A DNA stretch of 64,000 nt from Gordonibacter faecis (GCF_030077735.1 NZ_JASJEU010000005.1:62001-126000); one strand, 5' to 3'. Shown: positions 25,445 through 33,900, numbered from the stretch's first letter. Translations and numbers: made by a program. Notes: generated by a model from the letters alone, not told the origin.

Positions 25445-26941
25445 TTAGGCCGCATCCTGGTTGGATGAGCTGCCGCCGAACAGGCGCTCCAGCATGGATT
25501 CCTGAGCGTTGTTCTGCTGAGTTGAGGCCTGGGTGGACTCGTCGGAGCCCAGCGTGACCTCGATTTCCTTGGTTTGACCGTTGCGGTTCACTTCCAGCTT
25601 CACCTTGTCGCCAGGGTTCTTCGAACGTACATCTAACATGAGGTCGCTGGCAGACGTAACATCCTTGCCGTCGAACTTCGTGATGATGTCGCCCACTTCA
25701 AGACCCGCCTCAGCTGCGCCGGAGCCGCTGTTCACAGCCGCCACATAGGCACCGCTGTCGGTGGGCAGACCGTAGCGCTGAGCGTTCTGGGCATTCACCG
25801 TGGACAGCGACACACCAAGCTGCGCGTGGGTGGGCGTCTTGCCGTCGATGATTTGCTGCGCCAGGTTCACGGCGTAGTTCACCGGGATGGCAAAACCGAC
25901 GCCCGAGTAGTTGCCCGAATAGGACGTGATAAGTGTGTTAATGCCGATGAGTTTGCCATCGGAGTCGACGAGCGCGCCGCCGGAGTTACCGGGGTTAATG
26001 GCCGCGTCGGTTTGAATCATGTTCGGGTAGATGGTGGTTTCCCCGGAGCCGCCGTAGGGGTTGGACGAGCTGTTGTCCATGATTTGCGAGCGGCTGGTGG
26101 CCGACACGATGCCCGTTGCCACGGACTGCTCAAGGCCGAACGGGCTGCCGATAGTCATAACCCACTCGCCAATGATGAGGTCGTCCGAGTCGCCAATTTC
26201 CACTGCGGTAAGACCGCTGGCGTTCTTCGCCTTGATAACGGCGATGTCGGAACTGGGATCGCTGCCCACGATTTCGGCGTCGTACTGTTCGCCTTCGATG
26301 GTTACCTTGAAGGCATCGCCGCCCTCGACCACGTGGTAGTTAGTAATAATGTAGCCGTCGTCGGTGAGCACCACGCCGCTTCCCAGCGAAGACTGCGTCA
26401 GCGTGCCAGAGTTCGAGCCGCTATTCGAGCCCATGCCGAAGCCGTACATGCCGGATGCGGACTGGTTCGAATACACGTCAATAGCGACGACGGACGGAAG
26501 GGCCTTTTTGGCCACGGCCTCGGGCAACGTGAGGTCAGAATCCGATTCCTTGGCGTTGACACTCGAAGAGTTCTGCGAACCAAGCTGCGTCTGGCCGCTG
26601 TTGTTGGAGCCGTTATCCGCCGAGGAGCCGCCTCCCGTCGCAGCTTGCCAGATGCCGAAGCCGCCAAGCCCAATGACGCAGGCCAGCGCCGCGCCAGCGA
26701 ATCCCAGAAGGAAGGTGCGCAGGCCGTGCGACTTCTTCTCCACCGTTACCTTACCGGGCGTGTGGCCCGGTTGGGGCGGCTGATAGGTCTGCTGGTAGTA
26801 CGACTGCTGATAGCCGGTCTGGGTGTTTGGGGTTGCTGCTGGGGTTGATGAAGCCGAGGTTGCTGCGTGCTGGGCATGCTCGTCGCCCGGCGCGGGCGGA
26901 ACGGGGGTGCCGCCGGGGGTGGTTCCCTGTGTGTCGGTCAT
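25445..26941 (-). CDS. HtrA/DegP-type membrane-anchored serine protease with PDZ domain
   Basis: 498 aa. Start set at ATG 26941 (AGGAG at 10-nt spacing); a GTG three codons earlier is too close to the site. Order of parts: Pro/Thr/Gln-rich cytoplasmic segment (1-75), one membrane helix (about 80-105), Ser/Asn/Gly linker, trypsin-like domain with His in 'IITNYHVVEGG', Asp in 'SSDIAVIKAK' and Ser in 'NPGNSGGALVD', then a PDZ domain (about 385-470) with 'GAYVAAVNSGSGAAEAGLEVGDII'. Extracytoplasmic quality-control protease. A terminator follows it. Confidence 0.93.
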   Translation of the reverse strand: MTDTQGTTPGGTPVPPAPGDEHAQHAATSASSTPAATPNTQTGYQQSYYQQTYQPPQPGHTPGKVTVEKKSHGLRTFLLGFAGAALACVIGLGGFGIWQAATGGGSSADNGSNNSGQTQLGSQNSSSVNAKESDSDLTLPEAVAKKALPSVVAIDVYSNQSASGMYGFGMGSNSGSNSGTLTQSSLGSGVVLTDDGYIITNYHVVEGGDAFKVTIEGEQYDAEIVGSDPSSDIAVIKAKNASGLTAVEIGDSDDLIIGEWVMTIGSPFGLEQSVATGIVSATSRSQIMDNSSSNPYGGSGETTIYPNMIQTDAAINPGNSGGALVDSDGKLIGINTLITSYSGNYSGVGFAIPVNYAVNLAQQIIDGKTPTHAQLGVSLSTVNAQNAQRYGLPTDSGAYVAAVNSGSGAAEAGLEVGDIITKFDGKDVTSASDLMLDVRSKNPGDKVKLEVNRNGQTKEIEVTLGSDESTQASTQQNNAQESMLERLFGGSSSNQDAA

Positions 26942-27246
26942 GTGATTCACACTCCTTGGATACTCGATCGGTAGACGATCGCCGCACTCATGTTGGATGA
27001 CGCGCTCACCTTACCATGCGAGGCCCCTGGTCAGGAGACCTTGGGCGCAATTGTCACCTTTGCGTCATGGAATTACACCATTTGGTGTACCCGCCGCAAC
27101 CCGCCCGTACACCCTTCGGCGTAGAGCGGACGGACGAAGAGATGCCTTCCGTCGAGGCGGCGGGGCGTTTCGTGGAATTCGCGTGCGCGGCCAACGACGG
27201 AGCGTATCATACGAAGAGCGTCAACGATGATGCCAAAGGAGTACCT

Positions 27247-27777
27247 ATGATCAATCCAACGTCTCCGCGCTCTCCGTTGGGCGAGCGTGTTCAAGCGCTG
27301 TATGTCCGCGTGCTGCTGCGCTTGCTTCCCCTCCCGATTAACCTGTTCAAGCACGTGTCGCCGAAGATTCGGGCCGAGGTGGACTATCTGGCGGACGGCT
27401 ACACGTTTATGTTGTCGGTGCGCGGCACGAGTTTAGCGTGCGTGTGTCAGCGCGACGCGGCAGGGACGTTTCACCGCGTGCCGCCAGCGCGCGTGGCGCG
27501 CGATGTTGAGCCGGGAAGCGGGCTTGCAAGTGCGCAACCGGGAGCCGTGGCCGTGGACTACGTGATTGACTTTCGTTCGCTGGCTTATGCGTTCCGGTGC
27601 TTTTCGGGCGGCATGACGTTGAAGGGCGCACTGGCCGAGCGCGCGTTTTCTACTCGCGGACCCAACGACACGGGCGTCGCGCTTACCTATTTATTTACCG
27701 CGCTCTTGCGCCTCTTCTTCGGCTGGCGCGCGACGTATCGCACCTCCGCCAGCTGGCCTTCCGCTGTTCGACCGTAA
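27247..27777 (+). CDS. Unrecognised 176-aa protein of the alcohol/aldehyde dehydrogenase cluster
   Basis: ATG 27247 has AAAGGAG at good spacing; the frame extends upstream to 27016 but that part has no start signal and looks non-coding. The sequence has 'VRVLLRLLPLPINLFKHVSPKIRAEVDYLADGYTF'-like amphipathic N-terminal residues, a beta-rich middle and 'VIDFRSLAYAFRCFSGGMTLKGALAE', which weakly recalls SCP2-type lipid-binding domains. I do not recognise the family. The stop is 9 nt before the Fe-alcohol dehydrogenase start, so they form one operon. Confidence 0.6.
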   Translation: MINPTSPRSPLGERVQALYVRVLLRLLPLPINLFKHVSPKIRAEVDYLADGYTFMLSVRGTSLACVCQRDAAGTFHRVPPARVARDVEPGSGLASAQPGAVAVDYVIDFRSLAYAFRCFSGGMTLKGALAERAFSTRGPNDTGVALTYLFTALLRLFFGWRATYRTSASWPSAVRP

Positions 27778-27786
27778 GGAGCCATT

Positions 27787-28974
27787 GTGCAAGGATTTGA
27801 GTTTGCGTGTCCCACGAAGATTGTCTGCGGCAAGCATGCTTTGGATAAATTGCCTGATGAATTGGCCGATCGGGGCGTGGCGCGCCCGCTTGTCATGACG
27901 GATGCGGGTCTCGTGAAACTGGGCGTGGCAGCAAAGTTGACTGCCGTTCTGGACGCAGCCGGCGTGGCCTATGAGGTGTTTGACCAGGTGCCGCCCGACT
28001 CGTCGATGGACGTGGTGAACGAGGTGGCGCGCCTCTATACCGAACGCGGCTGCGACGGGTTTGTGGCCATCGGTGGCGGCTCGGTAATTGACACGACGAA
28101 GGGTGCGGCCGCCTCGCTTGCATGCGCGGGCGTCGACTTCGCCACGCTGCAGGGTTCGGAAATTTTGAAGGCAGACTTGCCGCCGTTCATCGCCGTACCC
28201 ACTACCGCCGGCACCGGCAGCGAGGTGACCCTCGTGGCTGTGGTGGCCGACACGCAAAAGCACGCTAAGCTGTCGTTCACGTCCTACAAGCTGGTGCCGC
28301 ACGTGGCTGTGCTTGACCCCGCGCTGACCGCTTCGCTGCCGCCGAAGCTGACCGCCACCACCGGCATGGATGCACTCACGCACGCCATTGAGGCGTACAC
28401 GTCCATTCAGAAGAACCCCGTGAGCGATGCGTTCGCCGTGAAAGCCATTGAGCTTATTGCCGAAAACCTGCCCGTGGCCTGCCGCGATGGGGCGAACGTG
28501 GACGCGCGCACGAGCCTGGCGCTGGCCTCGCTCATGGCGGGTGCGGCGTTCTCGAACGCGATGGTGGGCATCGTGCATGCTTTGGGACATTCACTTGGCG
28601 GCCTCTGCCACATTCCGCATGGCCAGGCCATGATGATGCTGCTTCCTCACTGCGTGCGCTACAACCTGAACAACGGCATACACGCGGGGTTGTACGGCGA
28701 GTTGCTGCCGTATGTGGCTCCGGCGCGGGCTGCTGACCTGGGAGTTGGTGCTTCAGCTGCTGAGCGCGACCGCGCGTTTGGCGAGCACCTGTTTGCGCTA
28801 AACAACCTCTACCATGAGCAGTACGGCGTGCCGCTGCGCCTGTCTGAACTGGGCGTGACGCGTGAAGGCCTGCCCACCGTAGCAAAGCAAGCCCGCTACG
28901 ATGGCGCCGCGCTCTACAACGAGACCGAGATCACGCTTGAGGTAGCGATGGAGATACTGGAAGCCGCTTACTAG
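27787..28974 (+). CDS. Iron-containing alcohol dehydrogenase
   Basis: 395 aa, group III Fe-ADH. N-terminal NAD-binding half with 'DGFVAIGGGSVIDTTKG' and 'AVPTTAGTGSEVT'; metal ligands in the C-terminal half are in 'DALTHAIEAY', 'MVGIVHALGHSLGG' and 'CHIPHGQA'. GTG start with AAGGAG 6-7 nt upstream. Interconverts an alcohol and an aldehyde; the aldehyde dehydrogenase after it could take the product on to a carboxylic acid. Substrate unknown. Confidence 0.93.
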   Translation: MQGFEFACPTKIVCGKHALDKLPDELADRGVARPLVMTDAGLVKLGVAAKLTAVLDAAGVAYEVFDQVPPDSSMDVVNEVARLYTERGCDGFVAIGGGSVIDTTKGAAASLACAGVDFATLQGSEILKADLPPFIAVPTTAGTGSEVTLVAVVADTQKHAKLSFTSYKLVPHVAVLDPALTASLPPKLTATTGMDALTHAIEAYTSIQKNPVSDAFAVKAIELIAENLPVACRDGANVDARTSLALASLMAGAAFSNAMVGIVHALGHSLGGLCHIPHGQAMMMLLPHCVRYNLNNGIHAGLYGELLPYVAPARAADLGVGASAAERDRAFGEHLFALNNLYHEQYGVPLRLSELGVTREGLPTVAKQARYDGAALYNETEITLEVAMEILEAAY

Positions 28975-28982
28975 CCAGCGAG

Positions 28983-29063
28983 AGCCCGCAGGCGAGCGTC
29001 CAGTCGCTCAAACAGTCCTCACTTCGCTGCGGAACTCGCTTGGTGGACGCCCCGCCTGCGGGC
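28983..29063 (+). repeat. Long hairpin between the alcohol and aldehyde dehydrogenase genes
   Basis: GCCCGCAGGCG-AGCGTCCA at 28983-29002 pairs with TGGACGC-CCCGCCTGCGGGC at 29043-29063. The apical part holds a second short pairing around 'TCCTCACTTCGCTGCGGA'. No sequence match to the A-D element lead or apex. It may tune expression of the downstream gene. Confidence 0.55.
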
Positions 29064-29100
29064 ACCTTGTTGTATGTCACTTAACCAGAAAGGCCCGTTC

Positions 29101-30510
29101 ATGAGTACTATTCCAACTTACGAGAGCATCGCTGACGTCGAAGCCGCGGCTCAGAAGATGCGCGACTTCCACGCGACGGGAGCCACCCTCCAGGTGGAGT
29201 ATCGCCGCCGCGCGCTTCAGCAGCTGCGGGCGTATCTCAAGGCGAACGAGGATCGCATTCTGGCTGCGCTTCAAGCTGACCTGGGCAAAGCCCCGTTTGA
29301 AGGGTACGCCACCGAACTCGGCATCGTGTACGACGAGATTTCCACCTGCCTCAAGCATTTGAACTCGTGGTCGCGCCCGCGCCGTGTGGCCTCCCCCATC
29401 GTCCACTTCCACTCCACGTCGAAGGTGTATCCCAGTCCGCTCGGCGTGGTGCTGGTGCTTTCGCCGTGGAACTATCCGCTGCAGCTGGCGCTTGTGCCCC
29501 TGGTGGATGCCATCGCGGCCGGCAACTGCGTGGCGCTCAAACCCTCACGCACGTCAAAAGCCACCAGCGACCTTCTCATTGAGATGCTGGCCGACGTATT
29601 CCCGCCGGAATTCGTGTGCGGTTTCCCCGGGTCGGGGGCGATGAATGACTGGCTGCTTGAGGTGCGCTGGGACCAGCTTTTCTTCACGGGCAGCCCAAAT
29701 GTGGGGCATACCATCATGGCCGCAGCGGCGAAGCACCTCACGCCCGTGGTGCTGGAGCTGGGTGGCAAGAGCCCCTGCATCGTGGACGAGACGGCGAACG
29801 TGAAGCGCGCCGCCCAGCGTGTGGCCTGGGGAAAGGGAATCAACTGCGGGCAGACGTGCGTCGCGCCCGACTACTTCCTCGTGCATGAGAGCGTGGTGGA
29901 CGACTTCGTGGCACAGTTGGACGCGTGCTTCTACCAGTATTACGGCGAGAACATCCTCGCCTGCGACGAGTGGCCGCACATGATATCGCAGCGCCACTTC
30001 GAGCGCGTGATGGGGCTCATCGAGCACCGCAACCCCAACGCCACGGTGGCCTTCGGCGGCCACGGCAACCCCGAGACACTTCGCATCGAACCCACCTGCT
30101 TACGCGGCGTAACGCTGGACGACCCGGTCATGAACGAGGAAATTTTCGGTCCTGTGCTCCCCATTCTCACGTACCGCGCGCTTGACCAGGCATTCGACAT
30201 TGTGCGCACATTCGAGAAGCCGCTCGCGTGCTACGTGTTCAGCGACGACAAGTCCGTGCAACACCGCGTGCTCACGCGCCTGCAATTCGGCGGAGCCACC
30301 GTGAATGACGTGGTGATTCACCTCGCAAATAACCATATGGGCTTCGGCGGCGTCGGCAACTCCGGCATGGGTGCCTACCACGGCAAAACGGGCTTCGACT
30401 GCTTCACGCACTACAAGTCCACCATGAAGAAGGGCACCTGGCTGGAACTCCCCATCCGCAACCCTCCCTTCGGCAACAAGATCAAACTCCTCCACATGCT
30501 CATGCGGTAG
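29101..30510 (+). CDS. Aldehyde dehydrogenase (class 3 / YwdH type)
   Basis: 469 aa; ATG 29101 with AGAAAGG. NAD(P)-binding 'LVLSPWNYPLQLAL' and 'FTGSPNVGHTIMAAA'; general base Glu in 'VVLELGGKSPC'; catalytic Cys in 'GINCGQTCVAPDYFL'. The short N terminus and C-terminal hydrophobic end ('KIKLLHMLMR') are typical of fatty/aromatic aldehyde dehydrogenases of class 3. Partner of the Fe-ADH upstream; together they would run a two-step alcohol-aldehyde-acid conversion. Confidence 0.93.
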   Translation: MSTIPTYESIADVEAAAQKMRDFHATGATLQVEYRRRALQQLRAYLKANEDRILAALQADLGKAPFEGYATELGIVYDEISTCLKHLNSWSRPRRVASPIVHFHSTSKVYPSPLGVVLVLSPWNYPLQLALVPLVDAIAAGNCVALKPSRTSKATSDLLIEMLADVFPPEFVCGFPGSGAMNDWLLEVRWDQLFFTGSPNVGHTIMAAAAKHLTPVVLELGGKSPCIVDETANVKRAAQRVAWGKGINCGQTCVAPDYFLVHESVVDDFVAQLDACFYQYYGENILACDEWPHMISQRHFERVMGLIEHRNPNATVAFGGHGNPETLRIEPTCLRGVTLDDPVMNEEIFGPVLPILTYRALDQAFDIVRTFEKPLACYVFSDDKSVQHRVLTRLQFGGATVNDVVIHLANNHMGFGGVGNSGMGAYHGKTGFDCFTHYKSTMKKGTWLELPIRNPPFGNKIKLLHMLMR

Positions 30511-30511
30511 A

Positions 30512-30550
30512 GAGCCTTTCCGGTCAATAGAAAGGCTTCTATATATCTTT
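30512..30550 (+). terminator. Terminator after the aldehyde dehydrogenase gene
   Basis: AGCCTTTC / GAAAGGCT stem with a 9-nt loop directly after the stop at 30510, followed by a T/A-rich run. Confidence 0.65.
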
Positions 30551-30551
30551 A

Positions 30552-30845
30552 CTAAACGAATTTGATCTCGACTTTTTTGCCGAAGCCGCGGGCTAGTTTG
30601 CCGATAGTGCGCAAGGTGGGGTTTGCATTACCTGTTTGGATGCGACTGATGACGCGCTGGTTCAGCCCCGAGGCCTTTGCAAGCTGTTCCTGCGTCATGC
30701 CGGTTTCATTCCGTGCATCTATAATGGCCAACCGCAGCTGAAACTCAGCCTCATCCTCCTCCCAGCACTTCCGAAATGCGGGGTCTTTCAACTGCTCTTC
30801 CAAATAGAGGGTAAAATCATCTTTTTCTTCCTCAGTGGCAACCAT
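30552..30845 (-). CDS. HigA-type XRE antitoxin
   Basis: 97 aa. N-terminal charged segment, then an HTH domain (about 40-90) with 'NETGMTQEQLAKASGLNQRVISRIQTGNANPTL'. Stop-start gap to the toxin gene is 1 nt, with the toxin first, the gene order of HigBA systems. It should repress its own promoter through the palindrome at 31220-31237. Confidence 0.85.
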   Translation of the reverse strand: MVATEEEKDDFTLYLEEQLKDPAFRKCWEEDEAEFQLRLAIIDARNETGMTQEQLAKASGLNQRVISRIQTGNANPTLRTIGKLARGFGKKVEIKFV

Positions 30846-30846
30846 T

Positions 30847-31194
30847 TCAAACTCCCTTCAGGCGATCATAGTAATCGGCCCTATAACGCTTCGCTCTCTC
30901 TATCTCACGCCTTGGCGTTCTTTGTGTCTTTTTCCTAAAGCCATGCGTTAACACCGCTTTATCTCCAATGCAGAAGAAGAACAGCACTCTTCCAGTGTTG
31001 TCGCCCATAGTCGTACGCAACTCGAAAATGCCATCTTCAAGATGCTTGGAATCCGGCGCACCGATCAAATGACCCTTCTGCCCCAAGAAAGAAATTGTAC
31101 GAAGTGTTTTACTGCGCAAGCCATTATCGAGTGAATCCAGGTAATCACGAACCGGGGCAGAACCGCTTTGAAGCTTGTACCATTCGACTTTCAT
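30847..31194 (-). CDS. HigB / phage Gp49-like RelE-fold toxin
   Basis: 115 aa with ATG 31194 (GAGGGG at about 11 nt); a TTG three codons upstream is too close to that site. Sequence pattern 'VRDYLDSLDNGLRSKTLRTISFL', 'HLEDGIFELRTTMGDNTGRVLFFF' and 'LTHGFRKKTQRTPRREIERAKRY' is the PF05973-type toxin: a probable ribosome-dependent mRNA interferase. The conserved ELR and FxKKT-type basic residues are intact, so it is likely functional. Lower GC than its surroundings. Confidence 0.87.
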   Translation of the reverse strand: MKVEWYKLQSGSAPVRDYLDSLDNGLRSKTLRTISFLGQKGHLIGAPDSKHLEDGIFELRTTMGDNTGRVLFFFCIGDKAVLTHGFRKKTQRTPRREIERAKRYRADYYDRLKGV

Positions 31195-31219
31195 TACATC
31201 CAACCCCTCATGTGTATCT

Positions 31220-31237
31220 TACTACTTATATGTAGTA
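31220..31237 (-). promoter_or_regulatory. Candidate HigA operator
   Basis: TACTAC-6 nt-GTAGTA palindrome 26 nt before the toxin start codon, inside the presumed promoter of the toxin-antitoxin pair. Confidence 0.5.
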
Positions 31238-31315
31238 GTTTGCAAGGGTAAAGGAAGGTGAAATTAGAAGCAGCCATGGTTCATCCTTTCTCTCAGCTGC
31301 CACCGGGTAAGGGAG

Positions 31316-31363
31316 GCGACTGTCCCGCAGGGCTACCTGCGGTTAGGAGAAAGGTCCAGTCGC
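31316..31363. ncRNA. Unassigned nested hairpin, possible structured leader
   Basis: GCGACTG (31316-31322) pairs with CAGTCGC (31357-31363) and encloses CCGCAGG/CCTGCGG (31325-31342) with a 4-nt loop. 'GTTAGGAGAAAGG' lies in the 3' internal loop. I compared it from memory with common riboswitch classes and found no match. It could serve either strand. Confidence 0.35.
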
Positions 31364-31377
31364 TGATAATCATTTTA

Positions 31378-31414
31378 ACGAACTTATGTTCGCTAGTCAA
31401 GAACATAAGTTCGT
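31378..31414. promoter_or_regulatory. Pair of SOS-box-like palindromes in inverted arrangement
   Basis: CGAACTTATGTTCG at 31379-31392 fits the LexA box of Gram-positive bacteria (CGAAC-4-GTTCG); a second copy in reverse (AGAACATAAGTTCG, 31400-31413) is 8 nt away. Together they form a perfect 14-bp inverted repeat. LexA binding is inferred. Confidence 0.4.
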
Positions 31415-31623
31415 ATTAGTTCATAAAAATGCGGAGGTTTTGAGGAGGGTGAAACGAATGGGGGTTCAACTGCGTGTTTAAGGTAACAGGAGGGAAACGG
31501 GTAGTTGGAGTGGTGGGGTTCGTTCAGGCGCTTTGACCGGCGACTCACGGCTGGCCTTTCAGGTTGATTTCAACTTTGGCGGCTATCGTTTCCCTGCGGT
31601 GATCGACCGAAAGGAGGACGCGC

Positions 31624-32529
31624 ATGTCGTACCCACCGAACACGCAACGGCGCGCCTCTAACGATGCGCTTCCGAACAGCGCTTTCTCGAGCGCCCGGCG
31701 AACAGCCCCCAGCAACCCCGCGTTTGTTCCGCGCGCTCACCCCGTGCCGCGCAAGCGTCGCGTGCCCGCGCGCCTACATCCCCTCGCTCGCCGTTGGAAG
31801 ACAGCGCAGATCTGCTTTCTAGCTGCGCTCCTGGTGGTAGGTGCCATCACTGCCCTCCCTTTGATATCGTCGTCGCTAGCTGCTGCCGACGTGGACGCCG
31901 CTGAACGCGCGTCGCTGGAAGTTGCGCGCCTCGAAGGCGAGCGAAGCGACCTCCCCAAAACGACCTCCTTCGACGTACCCGCGCTGGCTCAGTATCCAGA
32001 ACTGCCAACCGGCTGTGAATCGGTGGCACTTACCAACGCGCTCATCTCGCGCGGCTTCACGCTGCAGAAGACCGAAATTGCTGATACCTGGCTTCCCATC
32101 AGCGACAACGACTTTGTGTATGCCTTCATGGGCGACCCGCACGACCCCCTTGGCAACAGCTGCATGGCACCCGCTGTGATACAGGCCGGTACCGCTTATC
32201 TTGAGGCGCAGGGTTCCGAACTGCGCGCGGTTGACCTCACCGGCTCGTCGTTTGGCACCGTGCTCAGCGAAGCGTCTGCTGGCAACCCTGTCATCTGCTG
32301 GTGCACCATCAACCTGCAACCAGCCGGCGAGCCCTACCGCATCCAACAAGCCGACGGCCGCACGTATGGCCTCTACACCACCAGCCACTGCGTCGTCGTC
32401 CGAGGCTACGACCTTAACGCCGGCGTCGTCCTGGTCAGCGACTCGCTGGCCGGCCAAGTCCCCTACGACCTCGAAACCTTCGCCGCCCGCTACTACGAAC
32501 TAGGCGCCCAAGCCGTAGTAATAAAGTAA
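31624..32529 (+). CDS. Membrane-anchored C39-like (papain-fold) peptidase
   Basis: 301 aa; AAAGGAGG before ATG. Basic, Pro/Arg-rich N-terminal 55 residues, one membrane helix (about 62-84), then an extracytoplasmic C39_2-type domain: Cys in 'YPELPTGCESVALTNAL', His in 'TTSHCVVVRGYD', and Asp in 'VVLVSDSLAGQV'. Such proteins are secreted cysteine peptidases of unknown target in Gram-positive bacteria. A bidirectional terminator follows. Confidence 0.82.
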   Translation: MSYPPNTQRRASNDALPNSAFSSARRTAPSNPAFVPRAHPVPRKRRVPARLHPLARRWKTAQICFLAALLVVGAITALPLISSSLAAADVDAAERASLEVARLEGERSDLPKTTSFDVPALAQYPELPTGCESVALTNALISRGFTLQKTEIADTWLPISDNDFVYAFMGDPHDPLGNSCMAPAVIQAGTAYLEAQGSELRAVDLTGSSFGTVLSEASAGNPVICWCTINLQPAGEPYRIQQADGRTYGLYTTSHCVVVRGYDLNAGVVLVSDSLAGQVPYDLETFAARYYELGAQAVVIK

Positions 32530-32533
32530 GGGC

Positions 32534-32575
32534 AAGAAAAAAACGCCTCCCAAGTGGAAGGCGTTTTTACTTTTT
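32534..32575. terminator. Bidirectional rho-independent terminator
   Basis: AAAAACGCCT / AGGCGTTTTT stem (32539-32568) with A-run before and T-run after; just after the C39-like gene stop and upstream of repeat copy C. Confidence 0.85.
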
Positions 32576-32577
32576 GT

Positions 32578-32745
32578 AGCACAGGTAGTTCGTAGCGTCA
32601 GCGAGGGGTGCGCTGGTGCCCGAGATTGCCCCGCCGCGCGGCTGAGCGTACTTCGGTACGCAAAGGTAAGCGCACAAGGGGCAAGATCGAGTGCCAGCGC
32701 ACCCCGCAGCTTCGGCTAGTTCCGGCGGCCGTAGGCCGCCGGAAC
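32578..32745 (+). repeat. Dispersed structured element, copy C
   Basis: Lead 'CGTAGCGTCAGCGAG'; basal stem GGGGTGCGCTGG/CCAGCGCACCCC; second stem TTGCCCC/GGGGCAA; apex 'AGCGTACTTCGGTACGC'; then 'GCAGCTTCGGC' and a perfect 12-bp hairpin GTTCCGGCGGCC/GGCCGCCGGAAC at 32719-32745, which directly abuts the complement of the agmatine deiminase stop codon. Same orientation relative to the gene end as copies A and B. Confidence 0.78.
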
Positions 32746-33855
32746 TTACGCCGGTTCTTGCTGCGTGATGCAGTGGATGTTGCCGCCGCCGTAGGCTATC
32801 TCGCGGGTGTCTACGCCGACGATTTCGCGGTCGGGGAACATGGCTTGGACCTGTTCAACGGCCAGATCGTCGTACTCGTCGCCGTATTGCGGGAAGATGA
32901 TGGCGTCGTTCACAATGAGGAAGTTCATGTAGGACGCGATGGCGTAGTCCTCGGTTGTGCGGGGCAGCGTGCCCTCCACGACGTCGATGGCGTCCACTTC
33001 TTCCTGCGACATATACGTAGGCACCTTCGGCATGGTGAGCTTGTGCACCTTCAGCTGGCGACCCTTGGCATCCGTGGCGTTCGACAGCGTCTCGTAGGCG
33101 GCATGCGCTGCCTCGTAGAACGGGTTGTCCTCGTCGTCGGTCCAGATGCAGGCCACCTCGCCCGGACGCACAAAGCACGCCACGTCGTCGATGTGACCGT
33201 TCGTTTCCTCCGGGTCGATGCCATCCTTGATCCAGATGACCTTCTCCACGTTGAGGTATTCGCGCAGGTAGCCCTCAATGTCTTCCTTCGACAGCTCCGG
33301 GTTGCGGCCCTCGGAGAGCAGGCACATCTCGGTGGTGATAACGGTGCCTTCGCCGTCCACGTGAATGGAGCCGCCTTCCAGCACAAACGTGTCGGGACGG
33401 TAGCGCACCGCACCCGCCAGGTCGGCCACCTTCACGCCCACAAGCGCGTCCTGATCCCATGGGAAGTACAAGCCATCGACCAAACCACCCCAGGCGTTGA
33501 AGTGCCAGTGCACTGCACGCACGTCGCCATCGTCGTTCTTCACGAACGTGGGGCCGCAGTCGCGAATCCACGCATCATCCGAGGTCATCTCAATCACGAG
33601 CACATTCTCGTCCTCGGACATGGCGAAGCGAGCCGCCTCGTAGTCCTCCGGCTTCGCGCCAATCACCACGGGCTCGAAACGGGCGATAGCGCGCGCCACG
33701 TTGGCGTAGGCCTTCTGCGCTGGTTTCGCACCGTCGCGCCAGTTGTCGGGGCGGTGCGGCCACAGCATCCAAATGCGCTTCTGCGGCTCGAACTCACCGG
33801 GCATGCGGTAGCCGTCTTTGCGCGGCGTGGACTGCTCTTCATAAATGGTTTCCAT
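32746..33855 (-). CDS. aguA: Agmatine deiminase
   Basis: 369 aa, standard length. Converts agmatine to N-carbamoylputrescine and ammonia. N-terminal 'DGYRMPGEFEPQKRIWMLWPHRPDNWR', guanidino-group fold acidic residues in 'DDAWIRDCGPTF', His in 'LEGGSIHVDGEGTV', and catalytic Cys in 'YGGGNIHCITQQEP' at the C terminus. ATG 33855 with AAAGGA. Last gene of the set after the exchanger and putrescine carbamoyltransferase. Confidence 0.96.
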   Translation of the reverse strand: METIYEEQSTPRKDGYRMPGEFEPQKRIWMLWPHRPDNWRDGAKPAQKAYANVARAIARFEPVVIGAKPEDYEAARFAMSEDENVLVIEMTSDDAWIRDCGPTFVKNDDGDVRAVHWHFNAWGGLVDGLYFPWDQDALVGVKVADLAGAVRYRPDTFVLEGGSIHVDGEGTVITTEMCLLSEGRNPELSKEDIEGYLREYLNVEKVIWIKDGIDPEETNGHIDDVACFVRPGEVACIWTDDEDNPFYEAAHAAYETLSNATDAKGRQLKVHKLTMPKVPTYMSQEEVDAIDVVEGTLPRTTEDYAIASYMNFLIVNDAIIFPQYGDEYDDLAVEQVQAMFPDREIVGVDTREIAYGGGNIHCITQQEPA

Positions 33856-33900
33856 ACGAATGGTCCTTTCGTTAGCAAAGTCTATAGTACCTGATAAGCG

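Larger units (their letters stand above)
31195..31623. other. Regulatory intergenic region between toxin gene and C39-like gene
   Basis: 429 bases with no ORF I can support. It contains, left to right: the toxin-antitoxin operator palindrome, a nested hairpin (31316-31363), a perfect 14-bp AT-rich inverted repeat resembling two SOS boxes (31378-31414), and the leader of the 31624 gene. Clearly AT-richer than neighbouring genes in 31360-31460. Confidence 0.55.

Noticed and set aside
27016..27246. 77-residue extension of the unknown protein before ATG 27247
   Set aside because: No ribosome site; composition unlike the rest; AAAGGAG precedes 27247.
28983..29063. Fifth copy of the dispersed A-D element
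   Set aside because: It is a long hairpin of similar size, but lacks the GTAGTAAGTCAGCGAG lead and the GCGTAC apex.
31241..31370. Cobalamin riboswitch
   Set aside because: A few look-alike words (GGTGAAAT, GACTGTCCCGC) occur, but the order is wrong and the B12-box is missing.
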